Shown: piece by piece, positions 8,035 to 17,609 of the stretch | Layout of the letters: each line of letters starts with the position of its first letter | Numbering within the stretch: position 1 is the first letter of the stretch | Notes under the pieces: model-generated | What the model was told of the DNA's origin: nothing | Database searches by the model: none | Seen by the model: the letters and a program-made list of their open reading frames with translations, nothing else | DNA from: Candidatus Endobugula sp. | Lineage (GTDB): Bacteria > Pseudomonadota > Gammaproteobacteria > Pseudomonadales > Cellvibrionaceae | DNA: 40,783 bases | NCBI GenBank assembly: GCA_020628895.1 | Contig: JAHDEM010000003.1 | Location: 83,565-124,347 of the forward strand | Direction: 5' to 3' | Made by a program: the position numbers and the translations under genes

Positions 8035-8799
8035 TTAGGATAGCTTCCCCCATAAAAAATAAGCACACATAGCAAAGCAAGTGACCACGATCAGTGGCCG
8101 AATAATCACATTGCCCTTGCTGAGTATCAGATGACTGCCAATATTCGCTCCGATAATTTGCCCAGCAATCATCACGCCGCCTACTAACCATAATACTTGT
8201 CCACCTACAATAAATATAACCAACGATGCAATATTGGAAGCGAAGTTGAGCCACTTGGCGCGAACGGTGGCTTGCACAATGCTTTTTCCCAGAAGAGCAA
8301 CATGGGCAAAACTAAAAAAGGAACCCGTGCCCGGCCCTAGAAGGCCATCATAAAACCCAATACTAGGGATAATGCTAAGGTGAAATGCTTTATTAGATAT
8401 TTTGGGTTGGCTATTGTGTGTTGCGTGTGTGTTACTCAATAAAAAATAAGAGGCTGTACTAATTAATACAATGGGGATGAGCCACTCTAACCATTCAACA
8501 TCGATAAATAGTACGGTAATGGTGCCTAAGGTTGAACCAATTAAGCTGGCTAAAACCCCCCAGCGAATCTCGTGCCAAACAATAGCGCGCTTGTACCACA
8601 AGGTGAGCGATGCGGTGAGGGTGCCAAATGTTCCTTGTAGTTTGTTGGTGGCTAGTGCCTGCAGTGGTGGAATTTGAGCAATTAACAATACCGGTAATAC
8701 AATTAAACCGCCACCACCGGCCAAACTGTCGATAACGCCTGCTATCAGCGCAACAAAGAAAAATAACAGCAGTAGTTCACTAGATAGGGCTATTTCCAT
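8035..8799 (-). CDS. TSUP-family permease (TauE/SafE sulfite exporter-like)
   Basis: A 254-residue integral membrane protein with about seven to eight hydrophobic segments. The signature loop is in the first repeat (IAGVIDSLAGGGGLIVLPVLL, then ALATNKLQGTFG), and the inverted second-half repeat has GFYDGLLGPGTGSFF. These are the hallmarks of the TSUP/TauE family, which moves sulfite, sulfoacetate and other small organic anions. The exact substrate is unknown. Its ATG lies inside the last codons of hemW (10-base overlap), so it is co-translated as the last gene of the long minus-strand run. Confidence 0.88.
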   Translation of the reverse strand: MEIALSSELLLLFFFVALIAGVIDSLAGGGGLIVLPVLLIAQIPPLQALATNKLQGTFGTLTASLTLWYKRAIVWHEIRWGVLASLIGSTLGTITVLFIDVEWLEWLIPIVLISTASYFLLSNTHATHNSQPKISNKAFHLSIIPSIGFYDGLLGPGTGSFFSFAHVALLGKSIVQATVRAKWLNFASNIASLVIFIVGGQVLWLVGGVMIAGQIIGANIGSHLILSKGNVIIRPLIVVTCFAMCAYFLWGKLS

Positions 8800-10016
8800 T
8801 CATCGAGCTCGGTGAGTTTTTCTAATACCGTATTTAAAAAACGGCGTCCTAAATCCGTTGTGACAATGCGTTGAGGGTTTGTATCTAACAACCCCTGTTG
8901 TTGCAAGCGCTTAATAGCAGGAGCAACTATTTGCAGAGGTAAGCCTGTGCGCTGAGAAAAAAAATCAATAGGGACTCCCTGATTTAACCGTAGTGCATTC
9001 ATCATAAACTCAATAGGTAATTCATCAGCCTCTACCACCGTATATCTAGCGTTGGGCTTCTTGCTCTTTTGTATATAATGCTCGGGGAGGCGTGTTTTTT
9101 GTGTACGAATAATCTGCTGTTTTTCGATATTGGTTAACTTACCATGTGCTCCAGCGCCAATACCAATGTAGTCACCAAACTCCCAATAATTTTGGTTGTG
9201 TATGGATTGTTCATCTGTTCGACTAAAGGCAGAAATTTCGTATTGCTCAAATCCATTCGCAACCAATAGTTGGTGACCATGATATTGGATATCCGCCAAA
9301 ACATCATCTGCAGGCAATGGTGGTGGTTGACGATAAAAAACCGTATTAGGTTCGATAGTCAGCTGATACCACGAAATATGTTGTGGTGAAAACGCAATGG
9401 CGGTTTGTAGATCGTTTATCGCATTATCAACACTTTGCTCTGGCAAACCATGCATTAAATCAATGTTGATACGTTTAAAACCGGCTTCTTTGGCAATATT
9501 GATTGCTCGTTTGGCTTCATCACTATTGTGTATGCGGCCGAGTTTTTCTAAGTGCTTTTGTTCAAAACTTTGAATGCCAATCGATAAACGATTAATCCCT
9601 ATTTGAAAATAGTGAGAAAATTTTTCCTGCTCAAAGGTGCCAGGATTGGCTTCTAATGTGATTTCTATATTATTCTCAAAACCAATGGTTTTTTCTGCAA
9701 AGTTAAGGATATCTTCTATACCTGATGGAGAGAATAAGCTGGGAGTTCCGCCACCAAAGAAAATACTTCGAATTTTGCGTGGTTCGCTAGTGTGACGATT
9801 AATAGATGTTTCTAGATAATCAGCGTCGTGTAGTAAGTCGTTTTTAAGTGCTTCAATGTAGGCTGCTTCGTCGAATCCTTGAGGCATTGACGATGTTATT
9901 TTTTTCTCATGGGAGTTAAAGTCACAATAAGGACACTTTTGTACGCACCAAGGAATATGAATGTACAGGGATAGCGGAGGAAGTGTTATCTGTGTTCTTA
10001 GTGATGAGGTTTCCAT
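8790..10016 (-). CDS. hemW: HemW, radical-SAM haem chaperone
   Basis: A 408-residue radical SAM protein. The cluster motif C24-VQK-C28-PY-C31 is followed by Asp-Phe. HemN, the true coproporphyrinogen dehydrogenase, has a further Cys in this position, so the motif favours HemW, which binds haem and inserts it into respiratory proteins. A GGGTPSLF SAM-binding strand, NIEITLEANPGT and the C-terminal HemN_C winged helix (about 330-400) are present. The start codon overlaps the rdgB stop by one base (TAATG), indicating coupling. The rdgB-hemW order is standard in Pseudomonas. Confidence 0.93.
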   Translation of the reverse strand: METSSLRTQITLPPLSLYIHIPWCVQKCPYCDFNSHEKKITSSMPQGFDEAAYIEALKNDLLHDADYLETSINRHTSEPRKIRSIFFGGGTPSLFSPSGIEDILNFAEKTIGFENNIEITLEANPGTFEQEKFSHYFQIGINRLSIGIQSFEQKHLEKLGRIHNSDEAKRAINIAKEAGFKRINIDLMHGLPEQSVDNAINDLQTAIAFSPQHISWYQLTIEPNTVFYRQPPPLPADDVLADIQYHGHQLLVANGFEQYEISAFSRTDEQSIHNQNYWEFGDYIGIGAGAHGKLTNIEKQQIIRTQKTRLPEHYIQKSKKPNARYTVVEADELPIEFMMNALRLNQGVPIDFFSQRTGLPLQIVAPAIKRLQQQGLLDTNPQRIVTTDLGRRFLNTVLEKLTELDEWK

Positions 10017-10657
10017 TAATTAGAATGGTCACTTATTGGCCAGTTATATTGTTCTTGCATGGCATTTAATAAAAGCATCAGTGCTTTAGCGCGATGGCTC
10101 ATCATATTCTTATCTTCTTTGGAGAGTTGAGCAGAAGTGCAGTTTTGTTCTGGTAGCCAAAATAAAGGGTCGTAACCAAAGCCGTTTTCGCCTTGTTCTT
10201 GTTCGAGGATATATCCATCCCAATGTGCTTGGCAAACGATAGGCGTTGGGTCTTCGGCATGTCGCATAAAGGCAAGGGCGCAAATAAAATGCGCTCGGCG
10301 ATTTTCTTTGGGTTGTCCTTTTAAGGCGTCTAATAATTTTTGGTTGTTCTTTTTATCATTGCCGTGTTCGCCGGCATAGCGTGCTGAGTAGATGCCTGGA
10401 GCTCCGTCAAGAAAGTCAACCGCGAGGCCTGAGTCGTCAGCTATAGCAGGGTGTTGTGTTTTTAAACAAGCATGTCGTGCTTTAATAATGGCATTTTCTA
10501 TAAAACTCAGGCCGGTCTCGTCGGCATCTTCTACATGAAATTCTTTTTGTGAGATGATATTAATGCCCTTTGCATTAAACATATTGTGAAACTCGCGCAA
10601 TTTTCCTGCATTATTGCTTGCTAGCACAATGGTGTTCTGAGAAGTGTTCGTCATCAT
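10016..10657 (-). CDS. rdgB: XTP/dITP pyrophosphatase RdgB (HAM1 family)
   Basis: Removes non-canonical purine nucleotides (dITP, XTP) by releasing pyrophosphate, protecting DNA. The N-terminal loop VLASNNAGKLREF, the substrate segment DETGLSFIENAIIKARHA, the catalytic ADDSGLAVDFLDGAPGIYSARY and the end GFGYDPLFW...KNMMSHRAKAL all match the family. Length 213 residues. Two adjacent Met codons open the frame; either could be the start. It is followed by hemW with one-base overlap. Confidence 0.95.
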   Translation of the reverse strand: MMTNTSQNTIVLASNNAGKLREFHNMFNAKGINIISQKEFHVEDADETGLSFIENAIIKARHACLKTQHPAIADDSGLAVDFLDGAPGIYSARYAGEHGNDKKNNQKLLDALKGQPKENRRAHFICALAFMRHAEDPTPIVCQAHWDGYILEQEQGENGFGYDPLFWLPEQNCTSAQLSKEDKNMMSHRAKALMLLLNAMQEQYNWPISDHSN

Positions 10658-10686
10658 ATTATTTTTTAGGTAACCAGTATCTATGA

Positions 10687-11136
10687 TTAATCGCGATAGA
10701 GCTTTTTGGTAATCGTAAATGTTTTTTCGGGGCTATCTTGTGTCGCTTGTACGGTAATATCCAGATGGAAGATGTCTTCGTTGTTAAATCGGATAGGGGC
10801 AAGATAATACGTGGCTGTTGCTTCTTTGATTTCGATTAATTCTAAATCAAATTTTTGCGCCATCAGATTACGGTACGTTCCTTTAAGAGAGTATGGAGCA
10901 AAACCATAACCACCCGATTTTTTGACCACGGCGATATTAATATACACGCGATCTTTCCCTCGAATTAAATTGTGTTGGCTGGCAACATTGGCAGGGATAA
11001 GTGTGCTATTAAATACATTGTAATAAACAATATGTTCGTCTAGTTCGTACGAAATATTGTCTTGAGCGCTAACGTTAAATGCCCAAAAGAAAATTGCTAT
11101 GCCAAGAGTCCGAATGATTTTTTCAAAACTTTTCAT
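10687..11136 (-). CDS. DUF4426 periplasmic protein
   Basis: A 149-residue secreted protein. The signal peptide is about residues 1-24 (ending NVSAQ), and the mature domain starts ISYELDEHIVYYNVFNSTLIPANVA. This and the later VYINIAVVKK and FDLELIEIKEATATYYLAPIRFNNEDIFHLDI are the DUF4426 pattern. In Pseudomonas and relatives a DUF4426 gene lies between metW and rdgB, as here. Function unknown. It is probably part of the minus-strand operon, with gaps of 47 bases to metW and 29 to rdgB. Confidence 0.85.
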   Translation of the reverse strand: MKSFEKIIRTLGIAIFFWAFNVSAQDNISYELDEHIVYYNVFNSTLIPANVASQHNLIRGKDRVYINIAVVKKSGGYGFAPYSLKGTYRNLMAQKFDLELIEIKEATATYYLAPIRFNNEDIFHLDITVQATQDSPEKTFTITKKLYRD

Positions 11137-11183
11137 ATTGTTTAGTCGTTGATTTGTACTTTGGATAAATTGAAGAGCCGTAT

Positions 11184-11780
11184 TTATACACTTCTTGTGA
11201 GATGATATACGGCTGTTTCACCAAATAGGTTTTTATGCAGAGCGGCCAATGTTTTGCTGGCGCCTTTTTCGCTCACAACATCACCATCTAAAATGCGAAT
11301 GTTGCGGTCTTTGCATAACACCTCAAAATCTTTTAGCGTGCAAAAATGAATGTTGGGTGTGTCGTACCATTCGTAAGGTAATAAGTCAGACACCGGCATT
11401 CTGCCTCGGGTCAGTAAATGCCAACGTGCTTTCCAGTGCGCAAAATTGGGGAAGGTGACAATACATTGTTTGCCAATACGCAACATTTCTTCTAAGACCA
11501 AGTCAGGTCTATCCATAGCTTGTAAGGCGAGAGTCATGATCACCACATCATAACTGTCGTTATCGATATGAGATAAGCCTTTATTAAGGTCATGCTCAAT
11601 CACATTAACCCCATTTTTGATGCACTCTAATATATGATCTTCATCATTTTCTAAGCCGATGCCAGTGACATTTTTTCTTTCCTTGAGGTGCAATAACAAT
11701 TCACCATTGCCGCAGCCTAAATCTAATACGTGGCTATTAGGTGCAATGTAAGATTGAATTTTATCGAGATCAATACGCAT
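11184..11780 (-). CDS. metW: MetW, methionine biosynthesis methyltransferase-fold protein
   Basis: A 198-residue class I SAM-dependent methyltransferase fold, with motif I HVLDLGCGNGELLLHL at about residue 18 and the MetW-typical FPNFAHWKARWHLLTRGRMPVSDLLPYEWYDTPNIHFCT block. MetW works with MetX, and the two can form a complex, in acylating homoserine for methionine synthesis. Its ATG overlaps the metX stop by one base (TAATG), so the pair is translationally coupled and probably made in fixed ratio. Confidence 0.94.
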   Translation of the reverse strand: MRIDLDKIQSYIAPNSHVLDLGCGNGELLLHLKERKNVTGIGLENDEDHILECIKNGVNVIEHDLNKGLSHIDNDSYDVVIMTLALQAMDRPDLVLEEMLRIGKQCIVTFPNFAHWKARWHLLTRGRMPVSDLLPYEWYDTPNIHFCTLKDFEVLCKDRNIRILDGDVVSEKGASKTLAALHKNLFGETAVYHLTRSV

Positions 11781-12955
11781 TAGTGATCTCCTTCTTCGCT
11801 AATCGTAATGCGTTGCATATAGGCAGAAAATGCCCGCTGATAACGCTGAATCGGAATAAGAAAAGCATCGTGACCAAAACTGGATTCTATCTCGGTATAA
11901 GTGACGGATTTTTTAGCGTGAGTAAGCGCGTTGACAATTTCATGTGAACGTTGCGGAGAAAAACGCCAGTCGCTGGTAAAAGAAACAACAAAAAAGTCAC
12001 AGGTTGCATGTTTAAATGCGGCCACAGCATCATCACCATATTCACGGGCAAGGTCAAAATAATCTAATGCGCGTGTCATCAGAATATAAGTATTAGCATC
12101 AAAGCTTTTTGAGAAAGCACTTCCTTGATAGCGAAGGTAACTTTCTATTTCAAATTCCAGTGGCTCATCGATACCTTGCTCAAAACTACCAGAGCGTAAC
12201 TCTCGGCCGAATTTCTGCCCCATACCGTCATCGGATAAATAAGTAATATGTCCGATCATGCGAGCAACGGATAAGCCTTGTTTAGGCAATGTATCTTGTA
12301 CTAGATAATCACCTTGGTTAAAAGCCGGATCTGCAGTAATCGCTTGTCTAGCGGTTTCGTTAAAAGCAATATTCTGTGCCGTTAGCTTCATCGCCGAGGC
12401 GATAACAACACAGTTGCGTAGCTTATCTGGGTATTCTATCGACCATCGCATGGCCTGCATCCCTCCTAAACTACCACCAACGACGGCCGCCCACTGTGAA
12501 ATTTCTAATGCATCGCCAAGCCGCTTTTGGCTTTCTACCCAATCGCGCACCCTTAGCATAGGAAAGTCGCTGCCCCATACCTCATTGGTTTTTGGATTGA
12601 TGCTAGCCGGTCCGGTGGAACCGTGACAACCACCCAGGTTATTGAGGCAAACAACAAAAAAACGATTGGTATCAATCGGTTTTCCAGGGCCAATATAGTG
12701 GTCCCACCAACCTGGACGTTTATCATCTTCACTGTGTAGGCCTGCGGCGTGATGGTGGCCTGACAATGCGTGACAGATAAGTACGCCATTATCCTTCGCC
12801 TTGTTGAGGGTGCCGTAAGTCTCGTAGACAATATCGTAGCTTTCTAGTATCCGCCCATTAGCGAGTGTGAGTGGCTCACTAAAATGCATGGTTTGGGGGG
12901 AAACTATGCCAACGGAGTTGGCAAGTTGATCTTTTTTAGGTTTTTCTGATGACAT
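11780..12955 (-). CDS. metX: MetX, homoserine O-acyltransferase
   Basis: An alpha/beta hydrolase of 391 residues that acylates the homoserine hydroxyl group in methionine biosynthesis. The nucleophile is Ser162 in [12 protein letters not shown]; the other triad members are Asp329 (FTSDWRF) and His362 (SFGHDAFL), 33 residues apart as in the family. The oxyanion region [13 protein letters not shown] is intact. Gammaproteobacterial MetX paired with MetW often uses succinyl-CoA rather than acetyl-CoA; I cannot decide the donor from these residues. No SAM riboswitch is visible in the 56-base gap to yggT. Confidence 0.94.
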   Translation of the reverse strand: MSSEKPKKDQLANSVGIVSPQTMHFSEPLTLANGRILESYDIVYETYGTLNKAKDNGVLICHALSGHHHAAGLHSEDDKRPGWWDHYIGPGKPIDTNRFFVVCLNNLGGCHGSTGPASINPKTNEVWGSDFPMLRVRDWVESQKRLGDALEISQWAAVVGGSLGGMQAMRWSIEYPDKLRNCVVIASAMKLTAQNIAFNETARQAITADPAFNQGDYLVQDTLPKQGLSVARMIGHITYLSDDGMGQKFGRELRSGSFEQGIDEPLEFEIESYLRYQGSAFSKSFDANTYILMTRALDYFDLAREYGDDAVAAFKHATCDFFVVSFTSDWRFSPQRSHEIVNALTHAKKSVTYTEIESSFGHDAFLIPIQRYQRAFSAYMQRITISEEGDH

Positions 12956-13011
12956 AAATGGTATGCAGTGCTTTTGTCAAAGAGCGTTGTTATTAGTATG
13001 AGTTTGTAGGT

Positions 13012-13557
13012 TTAGCCAATTAAGATTTTGATCACGTAGATAACCAGTATGGCTATCATGATTGAAAAATCTAATCCGCCCATTGGTGGTATTACATTAC
13101 GAATAGGGCGCAGTACAGGCTCTGTGATACTTCTGAGTAATTCAACCGCTGGGTTATGTCCATGTGGTGCGATCCAGCTAACAATCACAATCACAATAAA
13201 AGAAAATAGGTAGATATTGAGCAATAGAACCAATAGTTCGTTAAACGAATATATCAGCAATGGTATAAATGGTAAAAAGCCTTGGCCAACCACAAATGAT
13301 AACAGTTCGAAGGTGAGCATTTGTAAAATTAAGGCTAAAACAAGACTGGCAATATCAATTCCAAAGAAACCAGGGATGACTTTGCGTAAAGGCAGAAGGA
13401 TGGGGTTGGTGGCTTTAACAATAAACTGAGATAAAGGATTATAAAAATCGGCTCTAACCAGTTGCAGCAAAAATCTGACCATCACAATGGTGATATAAAT
13501 GGATGATGCAAATGTGATGAGAAGTTGCGCTATTTGTACCAGTTTATCCATTGCCAC
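13012..13557 (-). CDS. yggT: YggT-family membrane protein
   Basis: A 181-residue inner membrane protein with two YGGT repeats, each of two hydrophobic helices: one covers residues 1-90 (NPLSQFIVKATNPILLPLRKVIP) and the second 95-181 (NPAVELLRSITEPVLRPIRNVIPP...GLDFSIM). The paired NP....P..R.iP motif in both halves identifies the family. Role uncertain; related proteins have been linked to osmotic or cation stress and to membrane protein insertion. It sits between proC and metX as in Pseudomonas. Confidence 0.9.
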   Translation of the reverse strand: MAMDKLVQIAQLLITFASSIYITIVMVRFLLQLVRADFYNPLSQFIVKATNPILLPLRKVIPGFFGIDIASLVLALILQMLTFELLSFVVGQGFLPFIPLLIYSFNELLVLLLNIYLFSFIVIVIVSWIAPHGHNPAVELLRSITEPVLRPIRNVIPPMGGLDFSIMIAILVIYVIKILIG

Positions 13558-13648
13558 GTTACCTTTAAACGATTGCTTTCAAAATATATAGGAACCCAAG
13601 AGCCTATTTTGGCATATATTGGGCCGATTGTTGTGAATTAACAGGACT

Positions 13649-14479
13649 CTAATTAAATTCTTTTGCCATGGCTTTCGAGCGCTCAGCACAATCGAGCATG
13701 GCGCCTTCGACAATTTCTCTTAAGCCTGATTGTTCGAAATGCTTTATGGCTTGCTCTGTAGTACCTCCAGCAGAGGTCACTCTGCGACGTAGTTCATCCA
13801 CAGAAACATCGCTCGCTTGAGCAAGTGTGGCTGCTCCTAGCGCAGTTTGCAAGGTCAGCTTAGTGGCGCTTTCTTGGTCTAGCCCCTGTTTAATACCCGC
13901 TTCAATCATCGCTTCCATGAATAAAAAGAAATAAGCTGGCCCGCTACCAGATACAGCCGTTACAGCATCGATTAACGCCTCATCATCAACCCAAGTTGTA
14001 TAGCCAACGGCTTGTAGTAATGTTTGGGCAATATCTTTCTGCTGCTGGTTGGTTTCGGCGTTAGCATATAAACCGCTGGCGCCTTTTTGCACTAGAGATG
14101 GGGTGTTTGGCATGCAGCGTACAATGGCAATAGGCTTTTCTAGCCATTGCTGGATTTGCTGTGCGCTAATACCGGCAGCAATAGAAATAATGAGTGGCAG
14201 CTCTTGCCGTTGCTCTAAAGCCGGTTTTAGGGCAAGCACAACTGTTTTTAATATTTGGGGCTTTACAGCCAGTATGATGACATCGCAAGCTTTACAAGCA
14301 GCGATATTATCGGTGCTTGTGTTAATAGCGAATGTTGTTTGTATTTGGCTCAGTGATTGCGTTTGCGGGTCGCAAGCGGTAATGAGGTTTGCGTCATATC
14401 CTTGCTCAATAAGTCCGCCAATAATGCTGGTTGCCATATTGCCAGCGCCAATAAATGTAAGAGTCGTCATAGTTACCAA
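13649..14479 (-). CDS. proC: Pyrroline-5-carboxylate reductase ProC
   Basis: Last step of proline biosynthesis, NAD(P)H-dependent. The Rossmann start TFIGAGNMATSIIGGL is at residues 8-23, IVRCMPNTPSLVQKGASGLYA in the middle, and the C-terminal dimer domain has TAVSGSGPAYFFLFMEAMIEAG and ELRRRVTSAGGTTEQAI. Length 276 residues is usual. A second Met at residue 4 (MTTLTFIGAG) is an equally possible start. It is 18 bases downstream of yggS. Confidence 0.95.
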   Translation of the reverse strand: MVTMTTLTFIGAGNMATSIIGGLIEQGYDANLITACDPQTQSLSQIQTTFAINTSTDNIAACKACDVIILAVKPQILKTVVLALKPALEQRQELPLIISIAAGISAQQIQQWLEKPIAIVRCMPNTPSLVQKGASGLYANAETNQQQKDIAQTLLQAVGYTTWVDDEALIDAVTAVSGSGPAYFFLFMEAMIEAGIKQGLDQESATKLTLQTALGAATLAQASDVSVDELRRRVTSAGGTTEQAIKHFEQSGLREIVEGAMLDCAERSKAMAKEFN

Positions 14480-14497
14480 TATCGTTGTAGTGAAAAG

Positions 14498-15202
14498 TTA
14501 TTGCCTTGGTCCAAAAATCGCGCTGCCAACCCTAACGATGGTTGCTCCGGCGGCAATAGCCGCTTCCATATCATCAGACATACCCATTGATAGGGTATTG
14601 ATCTGTGCTTGAGTGCGCAAGGTTGGATTACTGAGCTTTATCCTATTAAGTGTATTACGTATCTCCTCGAATACCGATATTTGTTCTCGGAAATTATCAC
14701 GTTTGGCTGGAATAGCCATTAAGCCTCGTAAATTCAATTGTGGTAATGCGTGGACCGCATCCATTAAATGCGGTAATTCCTCTAAAGTGGCGCCTGCTTT
14801 TGTTGGCTCATTATCGATATTAATTTGAAGGCAAATATTTAATGGCGGTAGATGTGCAGGTCGCTGCTGACTCAGTCGAGAGGCTATTTTTAAGCGGTCT
14901 ACGCTGTGTACCCAGTCAAAGTGCTCGGCGATTTCTCGCGTCTTATTAGATTGTATAGGGCCAATAAAATGCCATTGTATCGGTAAATCTTTAAGCGCTT
15001 CCTGCTTCTCGCGTGCTTCTTGTAAATAATTTTCGCCAAAGGCTGTCTGTCCTGCATGAAAAGCCTCGGCAAGTTTGGAGGCAGGTTGAGTTTTGCTAAC
15101 GGCCAATAATTGTACTTCATCTGCTGAGCGACCACTGTTAGATGCGCTAACGGCAATTTTTTTTTGTACATTTAATAGTCGTTGGGCAATGTTAGGCATC
15201 AT
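14498..15202 (-). CDS. yggS: YggS/PLPBP, pyridoxal-phosphate homeostasis protein
   Basis: A PLP-binding single-domain TIM barrel of 234 residues that buffers free pyridoxal 5'-phosphate; no catalytic activity is known. Lys37 in LLAVSKTQPASK is the PLP lysine. FGENYLQEAREK, WHFIGPIQSNKTR, VHSVDR and the C-terminal LSMGMSDDMEAAIAAGATIVRVGSAIFG follow the family closely. It is the first gene of the long minus-strand run and divergent from pilT, the conserved Pseudomonas arrangement. Confidence 0.95.
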   Translation of the reverse strand: MMPNIAQRLLNVQKKIAVSASNSGRSADEVQLLAVSKTQPASKLAEAFHAGQTAFGENYLQEAREKQEALKDLPIQWHFIGPIQSNKTREIAEHFDWVHSVDRLKIASRLSQQRPAHLPPLNICLQINIDNEPTKAGATLEELPHLMDAVHALPQLNLRGLMAIPAKRDNFREQISVFEEIRNTLNRIKLSNPTLRTQAQINTLSMGMSDDMEAAIAAGATIVRVGSAIFGPRQ

Positions 15203-15376
15203 AGTTGTTTGAGCTTATTGAATTAATGAGATCTTTTCGTTGTATTTGGCTAGACAGCTTTTTACATTTTATCATTTTGCGTTAGGATGCAGACCATAAT
15301 CAGTGTTTAATATAAATAAAAATCGGTGAGCCCTAACACAGGCTCTCAATTGAGATCACTATTACAAAGGTACCTT

Positions 15377-16414
15377 ATGGATATTACAGAGCTACTTGCC
15401 TTTAGTGCAAAGCAAAATGCATCGGATTTACACATTTCTGCAGGCCTGCCACCGATGATTCGTATCGATGGCGATATTCGACGTATTAATTTGCCATCGA
15501 TGGACCATAAGCAGGTGCATGAGTTGATCTACGATATTATGAATGACAAACAGCGCAAAGATTATGAAGAATTCTTGGAAACGGACTTTTCATTCGATGT
15601 CCCAGGTGTTGCGCGTTTTCGTGTGAATGCATTTAATCATAACCGCGGCGCTGGCGCGGTATTTAGAACCATTCCTTCCAAGGTGTTATCAATGGAAGAC
15701 TTAGGTATGGGGCAAGTGTTTCGCGATATCTCGATTGTGCCAAGGGGCTTGGTGTTAGTCACAGGACCGACAGGTTCTGGTAAATCGACAACATTGGCCG
15801 CAATGATCGATTATATTAACGAAAATCGCTACGACCATATTCTGACGATTGAGGACCCCATTGAATTTGTTCATGAAAGTAAGAAATGTTTGGTTAACCA
15901 GAGAGAGGTTCATCGCGATACTCATGGTTTTAATGAAGCGCTTAGGTCCGCTCTGCGTGAAGACCCCGATATTATTTTGGTCGGGGAAATGCGTGATCTA
16001 GAAACCATTCGTTTAGCGTTAACAGCGGCGGAAACCGGGCATTTGGTGATGGGCACCTTGCATACTACCTCAGCGGCTAAAACCATTGATCGTATTGTCG
16101 ATGTGTTCCCTGCGGATGAAAAGCCCATGGTGCGCTCAATGCTTGCGAGCTCTTTAGAGGCAGTTATTTCACAGACACTGATTAAGCGCAATGGTGGCGG
16201 ACGAGTGGCTGCACATGAGATTATGCGTGCGACCCCCGCTATCCGTAATTTGATTCGTGAGGATAAAGTGGCACAAATGTACTCAGCCATTCAGACGGGG
16301 GCATCAGTGGGTATGCAAACCATGGATCAATGCTTAATTAATTTAGTTGATAAAGGCTTGATTGCACGTGATGAAGCTAAAAAGAAAGCGGCAAATCCGG
16401 CGAGTATTGTCTAA
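15377..16414 (+). CDS. pilT: Type IV pilus retraction ATPase PilT
   Basis: A hexameric motor that depolymerises pili for twitching motility. I place the start at the ATG of MDITELLAFS with AAAGG six bases upstream, giving 345 residues, close to the usual 344; an upstream GTG would add 17 unrelated residues. Walker A GPTGSGKST is at 130-138, Walker B in ILVGEMRD, and the PilT-specific C-terminal AIRNLIRE motif is present. pilU follows after 23 bases. Confidence 0.97.
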   Translation: MDITELLAFSAKQNASDLHISAGLPPMIRIDGDIRRINLPSMDHKQVHELIYDIMNDKQRKDYEEFLETDFSFDVPGVARFRVNAFNHNRGAGAVFRTIPSKVLSMEDLGMGQVFRDISIVPRGLVLVTGPTGSGKSTTLAAMIDYINENRYDHILTIEDPIEFVHESKKCLVNQREVHRDTHGFNEALRSALREDPDIILVGEMRDLETIRLALTAAETGHLVMGTLHTTSAAKTIDRIVDVFPADEKPMVRSMLASSLEAVISQTLIKRNGGGRVAAHEIMRATPAIRNLIREDKVAQMYSAIQTGASVGMQTMDQCLINLVDKGLIARDEAKKKAANPASIV

Positions 16415-16437
16415 AACCGATCAAATGAGAAACCATC

Positions 16438-17586
16438 ATGGATATTGAAAAACTGCTAAGAGCAATGGCTGATAAATCAGCATCAGATTTATTTATTACT
16501 GCTGATATGCCTCCATCGATGAAAATCAATGGTCAGCTCACGCCCTTGTCGAGTACGCCCATTTCTGCGGAAGTGGCTCGTAAGATTGTGTTAGGTACCA
16601 TGACAGAGAAGCAGAGGGCGGAATTTGCCGAAAATAGAGAGTTGAATTTTGCTATTACGTTAAATCAAGTTGGGCGCTTTCGTTGCAGTGCCTTTTACCA
16701 ACGCAATCTAGTCGGCATGGTGATTCGGCGGATTGAAAGTGTGATCCCTAAAGTAGATGACCTAGGTTTACCTGATATTGTCAAAGAGCTGTCCATGAGT
16801 AAGCGCGGTCTTATTATTTTCACGGGTGCTACTGGGTCGGGTAAGTCTACCTCTCTAGCGGCGATGATTGGTCATCGTAATAAGCACAGTCAGGGGCATA
16901 TTATTTCTATCGAAGATCCCATTGAGTTTGTCCACGAGCATCAGGGGTGTATGGTGACTCAGCGAGAGGTGGGATTGGATACGGACTCTTTTGAAATTGC
17001 ATTAAAAAATACCCTCCGACAGGCGCCCGATGTGATCATGATTGGTGAGGTGCGCACCAGAGAAACCATGTCTCAAGCGATTGCCTTTGCCGAAACTGGG
17101 CATCTTTGTTTATGCACTTTACATGCGAACAACGCCAACCAGGCGCTGGATCGTATTCTGCACTTTTTCCCGGCAGATATGCACCAGCAGTTGTGGATGG
17201 ATTTGTCGCTGAATATTAAAGGCATTGTGGCTCAGCAATTGGTTCCTTCAATGGATGGTAAAAGTCGTCGCCCATGTTTAGAAGTCTTATTAAATACACC
17301 TTTGGTAGCGGATCTTATTCGTAAAGGTGCAGTCGGTGAGTTAAAAGAGTTAATGACCAAGTCAACGGAAGTGGGAATGCAAACTTTCGATCAGGCTTTA
17401 TATGCGCTTTATAATGCAGGAGAAATAAGCTACGAGGATGCACTAGCCCATGCGGATTCTGCTAATGACTTACGTTTGTTGATTAAATTAGAATCGGAGT
17501 CTGATGCCGATACATTGTCGGTGATGGCGGATGAGTTAGAGTTAGAGGAAGATCGCTCATCTTCTGGAGGTTTTTGGAAACGCTAG
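16438..17586 (+). CDS. pilU: Type IV pilus accessory retraction ATPase PilU
   Basis: A 382-residue PilT paralogue that helps PilT retract pili under load. It has Walker A GATGSGKST at 130-138, Walker B in VIMIGEVRT, and CTLHANNANQALDRI in place of the PilT HTTSA segment. The C-terminal tail is longer and acidic (about 345-375). It lacks the AIRNLIRE motif, having TPLVADLIRKG instead, which separates it from PilT. A MITE end lies 23 bases beyond its stop. Confidence 0.96.
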   Translation: MDIEKLLRAMADKSASDLFITADMPPSMKINGQLTPLSSTPISAEVARKIVLGTMTEKQRAEFAENRELNFAITLNQVGRFRCSAFYQRNLVGMVIRRIESVIPKVDDLGLPDIVKELSMSKRGLIIFTGATGSGKSTSLAAMIGHRNKHSQGHIISIEDPIEFVHEHQGCMVTQREVGLDTDSFEIALKNTLRQAPDVIMIGEVRTRETMSQAIAFAETGHLCLCTLHANNANQALDRILHFFPADMHQQLWMDLSLNIKGIVAQQLVPSMDGKSRRPCLEVLLNTPLVADLIRKGAVGELKELMTKSTEVGMQTFDQALYALYNAGEISYEDALAHADSANDLRLLIKLESESDADTLSVMADELELEEDRSSSGGFWKR

Positions 17587-17609
17587 GGTTGGCGCTTTTT
17601 TGGTCTCAG

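Noticed and set aside
12956-13011. SAM riboswitch upstream of metX
   Set aside because: Only 56 bases separate metX from yggT and no riboswitch-like paired structure is visible.
15326-15376. GTG start of PilT at 15326 adding 17 residues
   Set aside because: The extension has no family counterpart, and the ATG at 15377 has a good ribosome binding site and gives the normal PilT length.
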